45,825 nucleotides of DNA from the NCBI GenBank assembly GCA_016929795.1, contig JAFGIA010000334.1, positions 1 through 45,825 of the forward strand. Direction: 5' to 3'. Below are positions 17,643 to 26,804 of this stretch, piece after piece (position 1 is the stretch's first letter; the number at the start of each line of letters is the position of its first letter). Origin of the DNA: Anaerolineae bacterium. GTDB lineage: Bacteria > Chloroflexota > Anaerolineae > JAAYZQ01. The translations under genes and the position numbers were made by a program. A model generated the notes under the pieces. It saw only the letters and a program-made list of their open reading frames with translations. It did not search any database and had not been told where the DNA came from.

Positions 17643-18224
17643 ATGAGTGACGAGTTCAACAGTTTGCAGGAGCCGGTGGAGCCGGCACACGCAGCGACAG
17701 CTCCCGGGCGCCGCCTCGTGCGCCTGGTACGCGAGATCCTGGAAACGGTGCTGCCGGCACTGCTGATTGCGCTGCTGATCAACGTGTTTGTGGGGCAGGC
17801 GACGCGGGTGGAAGGGCAGAGTATGGAGCCAAGCCTGCACAGTGACCAGCGCCTGGTCGTTGAAAAGGTTTCATACCGGTTTCACGGCCCACAGCGCTTT
17901 GACGTAGTGGTCCTGCGCCTGCCAGGCCAGGGTGACGAGCTGCTTATCAAACGGGTGATCGGACTGCCTGGCGAGACGGTCGAGTTTCGAGATGGAAGCG
18001 TATACATCAACGCGAGCAGGCTGGACGAGCCGTTTCTCGAGGATCATACGCGACCGGGGCGGCAACTGCAGACGGTGATCCCGCCCCTGCACGTATATGT
18101 GATGGGCGATAACCGCGATCATTCGAACGACTCGCGGAGCTTTGGCCCCGTTCCCATCGAAAACATTGTGGGGCGGGCGTGGGTCTCTTACTGGCCGCCC
18201 GAGTCGGTAGGAGTTGTGGAATAG
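17643..18224 (+). CDS. lepB: Signal peptidase I
   Basis: This 193-residue membrane protease removes signal peptides from exported proteins. One N-terminal transmembrane segment (about 33-50, VLPALLIALLINVFVG) precedes the catalytic domain. The nucleophile is Ser60 in GQSMEPSL and the general-base lysine is Lys103 in LIKRVIGLPGE; the later family box MGDNRDHSNDSR is intact. Its length and single anchor match Gram-positive-type enzymes. The ATG at 17643 has GGTGGAG about 12 nt upstream, which is rather far. The window encodes several likely clients (the secreted zincin, the lipoprotein region and the SIMPL protein). Confidence 0.95.
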   Translation: MSDEFNSLQEPVEPAHAATAPGRRLVRLVREILETVLPALLIALLINVFVGQATRVEGQSMEPSLHSDQRLVVEKVSYRFHGPQRFDVVVLRLPGQGDELLIKRVIGLPGETVEFRDGSVYINASRLDEPFLEDHTRPGRQLQTVIPPLHVYVMGDNRDHSNDSRSFGPVPIENIVGRAWVSYWPPESVGVVE

Positions 18225-18309
18225 ATGCACCATTGACCAGGCACAATCGCTAACCCTGACCTGTCGCTTTGTGCGTTGATCATTGTGCGCTCCGAATTGT
18301 ACATTGAAT

Positions 18310-20067
18310 ATGACAGCGCCAGAATGGAGTCGTACAACCAAGCGAGTGGTGGCAGCAGGACTGTTCATCATCCTGCTGCTCGTGCTCTACCTCTTTCGCG
18401 CGCTGATCCCGCCCTTCGCCGTGGCCGTGCTGCTGGCGTACATTGTCAAGCCGGTCGCGGATAGGGTAGAACGCCGCCTCAGGTTATCACGCACGCTATC
18501 GGTCCTCCTGGTGTACCTCGTCATCCTGGTGCTCATCGCCCTGGTGCCGGTCACGGTGGTGCCGCTCGTAGTCGATCGTGTTACGCGCCTCAATATCGAG
18601 CTGCAAACCCTGAGCGACCAGATTATCCTCTTTTTGTCACAGCCTGTCCACCTGCTAGATTACACGTTCAGCCTGGAGCAGGTGGTGGGCGACGTCCAGA
18701 CGGCGCTTCAGAGTATACTCCGCCCCTTTGCCACGCAGACCGTCGGATTTTTCATCAACCTGATCTCGAGCCTCCTGTGGGTGATATCCATCTTTATCAT
18801 CTCCTTCTACCTGGTGCGCGATGCGGCGCGGCTGCGCACGTTCCTCGATTCCATCGCGCCGCCAGGCTATACGGAGGAACTGCGCCAACTGCGGGAAGAG
18901 ATGAACCAAGTGTGGAAAGCGTTCCTGCGGGGGCAGGTGGTGTTGGGGCTGGTGGTGGGCACCGTGGTGTGGGTGGCAATGTCGATCGTGGGGCTGCCCA
19001 ACGCGGGGCTGATGGCATTGATTGCCGGCCTGCTCGAGATCGTGCCGACATTTGGCCCGGTGCTAGCCACCATCCCGGCGCTGATCACAGCCCTACTGCA
19101 GGGCTCGGTCTACCTGCCGCTGAGCAATTTCTGGTTCGCCGTGCTGGTACTCGGCATTTATGTCATTATTCAGCAAACAGAAAACGCCTATCTCGTGCCG
19201 CGCATCATGGGGCGGCGCTTGCAGCTTCACCCCCTCGTCGTGTTCCTGGGCGTGCTGGCAGGGGGCCTGGTGGCAGGGGTGGTGGGTGTGCTGCTGGCTG
19301 CCCCGGTGATGGGAACACTGCGCGTCCTGGCCCGCTATATGTACGCCAAGCTGCTCGATCAGGCGCCTTTCCCGCCAGAGTTTGTCAAAGATGGGGAGGT
19401 GTATCCAGGCGAGATCGACGCGATCCTGTTTGATCTGGACGGCACGCTGGTGGAGACGGATGATGATGCCGTCGACTGGCTTGCCCGCCGGCTGTCTCCA
19501 ATAGCGCGGATCCTGCCAGGGCGGAATGCAATGCAGAGTGCGCGGCGGGTGATTATGGCCTTCGAAGGGCCAAGCAACGGCTTGCTGACGCTGTTGGACA
19601 AGGTCGGGCTGGACGATGACGTGCTGGGGCTAGGCGACAAGATGCGCAGCCTGCGTGGCATGTACACGCCGATCAATTTTCGCCAGATCGACGGGATCTC
19701 GGATGCGCTGTGCGACCTGAGCCGGCGCTACCACCTGGCGATCGTCACGACACGCAGCAGGGAGCACGCCCAGGTGTTTGTCAAGCAGTTCAAGCTGGAC
19801 GGTGTGTTGCATGCGATCACGGGCCGGGAGGATACATGGCGGCTAAAGCCTCATCCAGGCCCGATCCTGCACGCCGCCGAGCAACTCGGCGTGCCGGTGG
19901 AGCGCTGCCTGATGGTGGGCGACACGACGGTCGATATCCTGGCGGCGCATGCGGCGGGGGCGCGGTCGGTGGGGGTGTTATCAGGATTTGGGGACGCGGC
20001 AGATCTGGAGCGCGCGGGCGCCGACATGGTAGTAGACACGGCGGCCGACCTGGCCAAGTGGATGTAG
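18310..20067 (+). CDS. AI-2E/PerM-type permease fused to a HAD-family phosphatase
   Basis: The 585-residue product joins two proteins. Residues 1-350 form an AI-2E/PerM (UPF0118) transporter: several TM helices, the long periplasmic-type insert, then a GLLEIVPTFGPVLATIPALI block typical of the family. Residues 368-585 form a HAD hydrolase of the phosphoglycolate-phosphatase type, with motif I DLDGT (nucleophile Asp375, acid Asp377), motif II Thr in IVTTRS, motif III Lys in RLKPHPG and motif IV VGDTTVD; all catalytic residues are present. No stop or frameshift is seen at the junction. ATG 18310 is preferred over TTG 18283, but neither has a ribosome site, so initiation may be leaderless or coupled. 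The transported substrate and phosphatase target are unknown. Confidence 0.88.
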   Translation: MTAPEWSRTTKRVVAAGLFIILLLVLYLFRALIPPFAVAVLLAYIVKPVADRVERRLRLSRTLSVLLVYLVILVLIALVPVTVVPLVVDRVTRLNIELQTLSDQIILFLSQPVHLLDYTFSLEQVVGDVQTALQSILRPFATQTVGFFINLISSLLWVISIFIISFYLVRDAARLRTFLDSIAPPGYTEELRQLREEMNQVWKAFLRGQVVLGLVVGTVVWVAMSIVGLPNAGLMALIAGLLEIVPTFGPVLATIPALITALLQGSVYLPLSNFWFAVLVLGIYVIIQQTENAYLVPRIMGRRLQLHPLVVFLGVLAGGLVAGVVGVLLAAPVMGTLRVLARYMYAKLLDQAPFPPEFVKDGEVYPGEIDAILFDLDGTLVETDDDAVDWLARRLSPIARILPGRNAMQSARRVIMAFEGPSNGLLTLLDKVGLDDDVLGLGDKMRSLRGMYTPINFRQIDGISDALCDLSRRYHLAIVTTRSREHAQVFVKQFKLDGVLHAITGREDTWRLKPHPGPILHAAEQLGVPVERCLMVGDTTVDILAAHAAGARSVGVLSGFGDAADLERAGADMVVDTAADLAKWM

Positions 20068-20070
20068 AGG

Positions 20071-20179
20071 CCGCGGCGCAGAGCGCCAAAAGTTGTGTAA
20101 ATTGTAGGGGCGCACGGCCGTGCGCCCTGCCGATGGTGAATTTACACACGATTTGCAACACTGCCCCGCGGCGCAGAGC
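20071..20179 (+). repeat. 81-bp miniature element, copy 2, with 14-bp flanking direct repeats
   Basis: The element occupies 20085-20165 and differs from copy 1 at three positions. It is bounded exactly by CCGCGGCGCAGAGC on the left (20071-20084) and the same 14 bp on the right (20166-20179), the pattern left by insertion with target duplication. The same nested inverted repeats as copy 1 would fold into a long hairpin. It lies between two convergent genes. Confidence 0.82.
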
Positions 20180-20188
20180 TAAAGAAGC

Positions 20189-20202
20189 ACGGCTAAAGCC
20201 GT
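20189..20202. terminator. Palindromic hairpin between convergent genes
   Basis: ACGGCTAAAGCCGT is a near-perfect palindrome followed by TTTCT on the plus strand, with GAAG on the other side. It may serve as a weak bidirectional terminator or be another REP-like repeat. Confidence 0.4.
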
Positions 20203-20219
20203 TTCTACGGTAAGGCAGT

Positions 20220-20786
20220 TTAGCGGATCGTTCCTCGCACAATGGCTTTTCCCTCTTGAAGGTCGAACGTCTCGATCGAGACGGGCAGGTTCTGAGCGAG
20301 CGCAAACTGGGCATCGATTTCTGATTGGATGCGCCTCTGGACAAAGGATGGTACGGTCAGGCCACCGACGTCGAGGTCGACGAGGGTGACATCCGGCACG
20401 CCAGCGTGGAGCCAGATGCGCGCCGTGCCCCGCAGGGGGACGCGAAGGCCGGCGATCTCGGCCACGCCGGTGGCCTCGATGCCGCCCGGTGAAATGGACA
20501 CCTGTGGAGCGCGGAAGGGGATGCGCGGGTGGTTGGAGAGGTACCATGCGATGGTCTGAGCGGCTTCCAGGTCGGTGACCTCGACGCTGAATGACTCGCC
20601 GCTATGCCCCCCTTCGCGCAGGCGTTGGCGCAGGTCGGCCAGATCAGGCTCGATCTGCGGTTCGATATCCACCAGGAGATCGCCCGGCGCAAGGGCATAG
20701 GCCCACGCCACGCCATTGGCGACGAGCAGCACCAGGGTGAACCAGAGAGACGCGTGGTGCAGGATAAAAGATCTGTATTTGTCCAT
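20220..20786 (-). CDS. Membrane-anchored protein of unknown function
   Basis: This 188-residue protein has one N-terminal hydrophobic segment (about 13-32, ASLWFTLVLLVANGVAWAYA) that acts as an anchor or signal, followed by a soluble beta-rich domain with repeated amphipathic strands (VSISPGGIEATGVAEIAGLRVPLRGTARIWL). The pattern recalls lipid-binding LmeA/YpmS-like domains, but this is weak and no conserved residue confirms it. It starts 7 bp after the stop of the giant membrane protein, with GGGAG inside that gene's end as ribosome site, so the two are co-transcribed and probably act together. Confidence 0.65.
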   Translation of the reverse strand: MDKYRSFILHHASLWFTLVLLVANGVAWAYALAPGDLLVDIEPQIEPDLADLRQRLREGGHSGESFSVEVTDLEAAQTIAWYLSNHPRIPFRAPQVSISPGGIEATGVAEIAGLRVPLRGTARIWLHAGVPDVTLVDLDVGGLTVPSFVQRRIQSEIDAQFALAQNLPVSIETFDLQEGKAIVRGTIR

Positions 20787-20793
20787 GTGTCAC

Positions 20794-23700
20794 TCACTCC
20801 CAGGCGTCGAGACCCTGGCGCCACTCGCTTGACAGGGTGCGAAGCCGCTCTCGTTGGCGCTCGACCAGCACGGCCATGGCGATCAGGAACGTGCCGGCGA
20901 GGCCAAACACGATCCAACGGTTGGCAGACAGGAGCGGCTCGACCGATTGGGTGACGACATCGAGGACAATGGCCACGACGCCGGCGTAGAGAAAGCGCTT
21001 CTGGCGCCGGGCGCTGCCCCACCAGACGAGGAGGAGCCCCTCTAGGCCCATGATCAGGGCGTAGGATGCACCCGAGTACCCCCCAGGCCGGCCCATGGCA
21101 GCCACGCCGGGCAACGATTGCCACCACGCACTGCCGAGCCACAACAGCACCCCGGCCCGGTCGATCCAGCGGGCGATGGCCCGGTGGTCCCGGCGCCATT
21201 CAAGCCAGCCGACGGCGAGCAGGTAAAAGCCGGCAGGGATGGCGTACCACTGGAACGCGGCCATCCCCTGGAAAAAGCGCCACCAGATAGCCCACGCGCC
21301 GAACAGAAGGGCGATCGCGGCATAGGCGGCGACCCAGAGGCGGCGGGCGACGGCGGCGGCGAGGTAGAGCAGGCCAAGCAGGGCAAGGACCCACATGGCC
21401 GTGCGGAGCAGAGAGGTGTAGGCGTCGAAAGTGTCTGCCCGGCCCAAGAACGTGCGGATGAGAAGCGGGACGAGGTCAAGGCCGGTGATAGCCGCGGCCC
21501 ACAGAAGAGCGAGTGCCGACAGGCCGAGCCCGCCCCACTCGAGTGGCTGCTGCCAGGTACAGGCACGCCGAGAGCCAGGACTCGTGACCCAGAGGCCGTA
21601 CCCGGCGATGCCGTAAGCCAGGGCCAGGAGTGCGATGCCGACAGGAACGTCCGTATATGCCGTAGCGGCCCAGCGCAGGCCCTGAAAAAGGGTGACCAGG
21701 CCAAGGGAGAGGGAGGTGAGGGCCAGGGGGCGTGTGATCCAGAGGGTGGCAAGGGCGGCGAGGAGCAGGGCGTGGGTGAGGGTCACGACAGCACCGGGCT
21801 GCGGATCGGCGAAAGCCATCACCTGCCCAAGCAGCAAATCGGCGACGAGGAGCAGGTAAAGGGGGCGCGACCAACCCATCCAGGCGGCATCGAGCGAGGT
21901 GAGGGGCGAGCCCTCGCGGCGCTCCAGCTCGATGCCAATGGCGAGCGCGGCTGTCGCCAGGGTGGCAGGCAGGAAGGCGAGCGCAGCCCAGGCCGGTTCG
22001 GCGAGCCAGCCGGCGGCATCGATGGCGGCAAGCACGGCGCCCTGTGCCAGGGCCGCGGCGAAGAGGAGAAATCCCCGCAGGCGGAAGCGCCAGGTGGCGT
22101 GCACAAAAACGAGGGCCGCCAGGGCGAGCGCGACTGCAAGGCGCGCCGGGTGAGGCCACGACAGGCCGGCACCGACCAAAGCACCCAGGTAGCCCCAGGC
22201 GTAAAAGGGAGCTGCCCACCAGCCGAGCGCCTCGTCGAGCGACGCGGGCAGGCGACCGCGCGGGCGGCCGGCATAGCTGTCGAGGAGATGGGCGAGGGCC
22301 AGGGCAGCGACCACGCCGGGAAAGATAGCCAGACCGTACGTGCCAGGAGGCAGGTCGAGCCAGGTGACTCCGACGCCATAGGGCACGGCGAGCAGCACGG
22401 CCGCCGGGACGAGGATCAGGGGCCGGCGGAGCGCGACCGCGCCAGCGGCGACAACAGACGCTGCCCCGAGGTAGCCCCAGAAAGCGGCGGTATCGTCCAG
22501 GCTTGACGGCACCAGGCCGAGGCTGACGGCGGCAAACGCGGCTGCCAGCGGCGCTGCGGCACAAGGCCGCAGGTGGGGGATGCGTGGGGAGCGGAGGACG
22601 AGGGCCAGGGCCAGATAGTCAGCGCCGAGGGCGACGAGGCCCCAGCCGCGGCGATCGAGAGGCACCCCCGCCACGACCAGCGCCACCCATAGGGCGGCCG
22701 CGCCAAGGGCGGCCGCAGGAAAGCCCCATTCTGGACGGCGGGCAAAGCGCGTGGCAAACAAGCAGAGCAGAGCATCCCAGGCAAGGGCGAAGGCAAGCAG
22801 TGGCTGGTGACCAGCAACGAGGAGTGTACCCGCATAGCCGACCACGACAATGCTCAGGTAGACAGGCACGGCAGCTTGACTGTCGAGCCGGCGGTGGAGC
22901 CAGAGGCCGAGGGCAAGAAAGGGAAACGCCTGCGCGAGCAGGAGCAGCCCATAGAGGGCAGGTGGCGAGGTGGGGAGGATGAAATGCAGCAAGTGGAGGG
23001 TCCAGGCAGGCGCGACGAACGCCGCCGGGCAGATAAACCGCGACGCGCGCCAGGCAGGGAGGCCCAGGTGCCTATCGATTGCTGCCTGCACCAGGTAGAA
23101 AACCAGGCCAGCGCCCCACGTAACACTCGCGACCCCGGAATCGAAGGCGCTCACCAGGAGCGCGAGCGCCATGAACCCATTGGCCACGGCACGCAGCGGC
23201 AGGCCACCGTCGAGACCATGCCCGTCGCCAGCGATGCGCCGTGTGAGTGCCAGGCCCGCCGCCAGCTCGAGCCACGCCAGGGCGGTCCACGAAATCGCCA
23301 GGTGTGACAGCTCGCGTGGCGGCATCCACAGGAGCCAGCCGTGCTGCGCCAGGATCGTCCAGGGCACAAAGAGGAGAGGCGCAGCGAGCCAGAGAAAGAT
23401 GCGGCGGCGGTAGAGCCACGCCGCGGCGGCATACAATGCGACCAGTGTGGTGATGCCGGCGGCAGCCCACATCTCGCGGGTGTAGCCGCCGCCGAGGAAG
23501 AGGAGATTGCGCACCAGGGCGAGGGCGACCGCGCCGGCGGACACAGCCCAGCCGGCGACGAGCAGCGGCCGGCGGTAGAGCGGCCAGGCACGCGCCGCGC
23601 CGGCCCAGCGGCGCCGCAGCCACCCACTGGCGAGGGCTCGTTCGGCGAGGACGTAGGCGACGGCCAGGAGGGCCGCCTTGAACGCCGACGAGCCGCGTCC

Positions 23701-26511
23701 CTGGCTGTAGGCCGTCGCCACCAGGCCGCCGGCAACGACGCCGAGCCAGGCCGCGGCGTGTGCCCAGCGCTCGCGGGCGTGGAACCAGGCCAGGGTGCCA
23801 TAGGCCAGGCCGAGCAGTAGCTGACCAGCGGCTGCCCAGAGGCGTGCCGAGTCGGGCCATGGCATGTGCCCGAGGCCGGGCGCCAACCCCCAGGCAACGG
23901 CCGCTACGGCCACGAGGTGCGCGACGGCGTGGAGGGGGGCGACGAAATCGCGCGCCACAGCACAGCGCTCTTCCAGCCACACTCCACAGAGGAGGTAGCC
24001 GGCCGTCACGGCAGCCAGCACCAGGCTCTGTTGTGCCCACGGCACCTGCCAGAAGTCGAGGAGCACGAGCAGGCCAAGGGGCAGCACCAGGCCGCCCGGG
24101 ATCAGCCAGAGATCGGTGCCAAGCACCCAGGCCGAGGAAAAATAGAGGGCCGAGGCGAGCAGCAGCGCCACACCGAGCAGGGCCTGATCAAAATAGCCGG
24201 TCGTGAGCGCAACCCCAGCGACGCTCCCCCCCCAACCGGCGGCCAGCCAGGCCCAGCCGGGCCACCCAACCCCCAGCCGGCGGTCTCGAATATCCAATAT
24301 CCAATATCCAACACCGGCCATCGCCCACGCGATCAGGAGCATGGCGACGCCGAGCCACGCGCCCGGGGACGTAAAGCGGGTGTAGACCAGGGCGGCAAAG
24401 AAGGGCAGGGGCAGGGCCACGGCCCAATGGAGGGCTGAGGCGCGCAGGGGGCCGCTGCGGGCCAGGAGTGCGCCGAGCGCCGGGTCCTCACCGGCACGAT
24501 CGAGCCACAACAGCCACGCGGCCAGCCCGATCCAGTGGCCGACGGCGTAGGTGAGGAGCGGCTCGTGGCGCAGGGCCAGCGGCGGCACGAGCGTTAACGC
24601 GGCAAGAATGGGTACTGCGGCCAAGAGGCGCGCCGCGTAGGCAGGCCGCGCGCGCAGGGCACGTGACGCCAGCACGTGGAGCACAGAGAGGAGCGCCCAG
24701 CCGAGGCACAGCTCGGCGGGCTCGAGGTGCGCACCCGCCATGGCAAAGGTGATGGCCGAGAAGGCGAGGAGGCTGGCGAGGGGCACCAGATGGGGGCGTG
24801 CCCACGAAAGGATCGCCAGCAGGGCGACGGCTGCCAACAGCGCGTGGGTGGTGGCGGCGGCCCACGGGTCCAGCGCGGCCCACGCGGTGGATAGGACGGC
24901 AAGGCCAAGCCCCCCACCAGTGGTGATGCGCCCCCACGGGGCGAGAGCGTGCGGTGCCTGGCGCCGGCCGGCCCACAGGTAAAGGCCAGCGAGGAGGGCC
25001 CAGCCGGTGGCGTACCAGGGTGACTCGATCCCCCACGGTTCAAAGAGGAGGCGCAGCACGAAAAAGAGGGCGGCCGGCAGCGAGGTGGCGGCCGCGCCGG
25101 CAAGGAGGGCGCTCTTTTCACGGTGTGCAGCGCAGGCATAGAGAAGGGGAGCGAGCGCCCAACCGGCGGCAAGCGAAGCATCGAGGGCCGGGCCGGCGGC
25201 GCGGTCGAGCAACCACCATCCGACGGTGAAGGGCAGCGCGACCGACGTGGCGACGAGCGCGGAAAAAGAGAGTGGGGCGGCCAGGATGCACCAGGCGCCC
25301 TCGGTGGCGCGCAGGCGATAGGCCAGCCAGCCGGCAGCGAGTGATAGTGCGGCGATGGCCGTCAGCCACCATGCCCTGTCGATACCAGCCACCTCGAGCG
25401 CGGCGCACACGAGGCTGCCTGCCGCGGCGGCAACCAGGTAGGCAAAAAACTCGGCGCGAATGCGGATCGCGGTCCAGAGGTAGACGGGCAGGCAGGCCGT
25501 CGAGGCCACCAGCCATACCCAGGGCCACGCCCCGGGGGGCCACAGCCCTCCGGCCACAAAGATGGCGTAAAAGTCGAGAGGCACGAGGAGTGAGCCGATG
25601 GCCGTGACGGCGATGCCGCTGGCGCGCAGCGCCATCCGGACGCGCAGAAACCATCCGGCACCATAGAAGGCGAGGGTAAAGAGGACGATGAACGCGAGCT
25701 GCACGGGAGACGGCAGCTTTTCCCAGTTGTAGACGACATAGGTGGTGGCGGCGGCCATCAGCAGGAAGGCCCCAAGGAAGAGAAGGATGTTCAGAGTGCG
25801 CTCCGACAGGAGGGTTTGAGACACACGCTCCCACGTGATTGGCTCGCGTGTTTTTTTCGGCGGCGGTGCCACTGGCGCGGGAGGTGCCGCGCCAGGCCTG
25901 GGTGCCGGCGCGCGGCGTGGTGGGCGGCGCAGGCCCGCTTCTACCTCGAGCGCCTCGCGCCTGGCAGTGAGGCTGTCGCGCACGGCGCGATACGCGGCGC
26001 TATTGACGAAATAGCCCCTGCCGTGAGCGCGCCCGGCGACCTGGAGGAGGTAGCTGATCTGGGCCAGCCTGTCGCCGACCAGGTCGGGGAAAAGCCCGGG
26101 CTGCGCGACCTGGGCCAGGCGCGCCTGCGCCTCGCCGCTGCGGCGGGCGATGGTGGCACGCAGCGAGGCGACGCGGGCGGCGGGCATCCGGCCCGACTCG
26201 CCCCACCATACCACCTCCGAATCGAGCAGGGCCAGGCGCGCGATCTGGCCCTGGAGCTCGCGCACCTCGTGCGCGCTGAGCGGCGGCGGCCGCAGGCCGA
26301 GCGCGTCCTCGATCTCTTCGCGCCGGGCCTGGTAGCGGCGGCGCAGACGCCCGCGGGCACCGGCCTCTATTTCGCGCCAGGTGTCAATCTCGCCGAGCAG
26401 GTAGGCGACGTGGCCCCACTCCTCGACCTGCTCCGGCGCCCCCGTGAAAGCGCACTGCCCGCAGGGGGCACCCGGCTGAAAACCGGCCCTGCTACAACGA
26501 GGACATTGCAT
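20794..26511 (-). CDS. Giant zinc-ribbon multi-pass membrane protein
   Basis: The 1905-residue protein begins with a four-cysteine zinc ribbon (C3, C6, C17, C20), then a helical, Arg-rich soluble region to about residue 215 and a Pro/Ala linker. From about residue 240 to near the end it has a long series of hydrophobic helices, probably more than 40. The start at ATG 26511 is supported by GGGGAGG 5 nt upstream and by the ribbon beginning at once; a frame open to 26607 adds 32 unlikely residues. The plan resembles large actinobacterial membrane proteins of the SCO7613/DUF2157 type, but function is unknown. Codon use matches neighbours, with no sign of disruption. It is co-transcribed with the small anchored protein. 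Confidence 0.85.
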   Translation of the reverse strand: MQCPRCSRAGFQPGAPCGQCAFTGAPEQVEEWGHVAYLLGEIDTWREIEAGARGRLRRRYQARREEIEDALGLRPPPLSAHEVRELQGQIARLALLDSEVVWWGESGRMPAARVASLRATIARRSGEAQARLAQVAQPGLFPDLVGDRLAQISYLLQVAGRAHGRGYFVNSAAYRAVRDSLTARREALEVEAGLRRPPRRAPAPRPGAAPPAPVAPPPKKTREPITWERVSQTLLSERTLNILLFLGAFLLMAAATTYVVYNWEKLPSPVQLAFIVLFTLAFYGAGWFLRVRMALRASGIAVTAIGSLLVPLDFYAIFVAGGLWPPGAWPWVWLVASTACLPVYLWTAIRIRAEFFAYLVAAAAGSLVCAALEVAGIDRAWWLTAIAALSLAAGWLAYRLRATEGAWCILAAPLSFSALVATSVALPFTVGWWLLDRAAGPALDASLAAGWALAPLLYACAAHREKSALLAGAAATSLPAALFFVLRLLFEPWGIESPWYATGWALLAGLYLWAGRRQAPHALAPWGRITTGGGLGLAVLSTAWAALDPWAAATTHALLAAVALLAILSWARPHLVPLASLLAFSAITFAMAGAHLEPAELCLGWALLSVLHVLASRALRARPAYAARLLAAVPILAALTLVPPLALRHEPLLTYAVGHWIGLAAWLLWLDRAGEDPALGALLARSGPLRASALHWAVALPLPFFAALVYTRFTSPGAWLGVAMLLIAWAMAGVGYWILDIRDRRLGVGWPGWAWLAAGWGGSVAGVALTTGYFDQALLGVALLLASALYFSSAWVLGTDLWLIPGGLVLPLGLLVLLDFWQVPWAQQSLVLAAVTAGYLLCGVWLEERCAVARDFVAPLHAVAHLVAVAAVAWGLAPGLGHMPWPDSARLWAAAGQLLLGLAYGTLAWFHARERWAHAAAWLGVVAGGLVATAYSQGRGSSAFKAALLAVAYVLAERALASGWLRRRWAGAARAWPLYRRPLLVAGWAVSAGAVALALVRNLLFLGGGYTREMWAAAGITTLVALYAAAAWLYRRRIFLWLAAPLLFVPWTILAQHGWLLWMPPRELSHLAISWTALAWLELAAGLALTRRIAGDGHGLDGGLPLRAVANGFMALALLVSAFDSGVASVTWGAGLVFYLVQAAIDRHLGLPAWRASRFICPAAFVAPAWTLHLLHFILPTSPPALYGLLLLAQAFPFLALGLWLHRRLDSQAAVPVYLSIVVVGYAGTLLVAGHQPLLAFALAWDALLCLFATRFARRPEWGFPAAALGAAALWVALVVAGVPLDRRGWGLVALGADYLALALVLRSPRIPHLRPCAAAPLAAAFAAVSLGLVPSSLDDTAAFWGYLGAASVVAAGAVALRRPLILVPAAVLLAVPYGVGVTWLDLPPGTYGLAIFPGVVAALALAHLLDSYAGRPRGRLPASLDEALGWWAAPFYAWGYLGALVGAGLSWPHPARLAVALALAALVFVHATWRFRLRGFLLFAAALAQGAVLAAIDAAGWLAEPAWAALAFLPATLATAALAIGIELERREGSPLTSLDAAWMGWSRPLYLLLVADLLLGQVMAFADPQPGAVVTLTHALLLAALATLWITRPLALTSLSLGLVTLFQGLRWAATAYTDVPVGIALLALAYGIAGYGLWVTSPGSRRACTWQQPLEWGGLGLSALALLWAAAITGLDLVPLLIRTFLGRADTFDAYTSLLRTAMWVLALLGLLYLAAAVARRLWVAAYAAIALLFGAWAIWWRFFQGMAAFQWYAIPAGFYLLAVGWLEWRRDHRAIARWIDRAGVLLWLGSAWWQSLPGVAAMGRPGGYSGASYALIMGLEGLLLVWWGSARRQKRFLYAGVVAIVLDVVTQSVEPLLSANRWIVFGLAGTFLIAMAVLVERQRERLRTLSSEWRQGLDAWE
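24289..24309. repeat. Three tandem AATATCC units inside the giant membrane gene
   Basis: Three perfect 7-bp units form an AT-rich island in very GC-rich coding DNA. Read on the minus strand they keep the frame open and encode part of a hydrophobic segment (GYWILDI). It looks like a simple-repeat insertion tolerated by the membrane protein. Confidence 0.75.
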
Positions 26512-26665
26512 GGTGGCCTCCCCGGTAACAATCAGATACAAAACCCCAGCTTTGATGATACCAAAACCAGCCCAGGTTTGCCGGACGCGGGGCCGGCAGG
26601 TGGGCAACGGCCGGCCTACTGGTCCACGTCGGACAGGGCTGAACTATACAACCTGACTGTAATGG

Positions 26666-26710
26666 TATCACAGGATGCCTCCCAAATCATATCAGGATGC
26701 TGTCAAATCC
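26666..26710. repeat. Imperfect tandem direct repeat in the gap upstream of the giant gene
   Basis: Two units (26666-26689 and 26690-26710) share TATCA, AGGATGC and CAAATC. The rest of the 293-bp gap 26512-26804 contains no ORF of note, no clear promoter and no strong terminator. The promoter of the giant gene was not identified. Confidence 0.55.
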
Positions 26711-26804
26711 TACCAGCGGGTAGATGCTGATTTCTGCTCATAGTGTGATTAAACCACGAGCAGGCTGCCATTACCAGGCTATGAAGTGCCAAAAAATGCC
26801 AATT

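Noticed and set aside
18225..18309. A TTGACC sequence after lepB as a promoter of the permease-phosphatase gene
   Set aside because: The matching -10 position is CTGACC, so no support.
21118..22506. A plus-strand open frame of 462 codons inside the giant membrane gene
   Set aside because: Composition is Gly/Arg/Glu-rich, as expected from the complement of hydrophobic GC-rich codons; no start signal.
26690..26710. A TTGACA on the minus strand before the giant membrane gene
   Set aside because: The only TATGAT-like box lies 9 bp away, too close; the 17-bp position holds GGGAGG.
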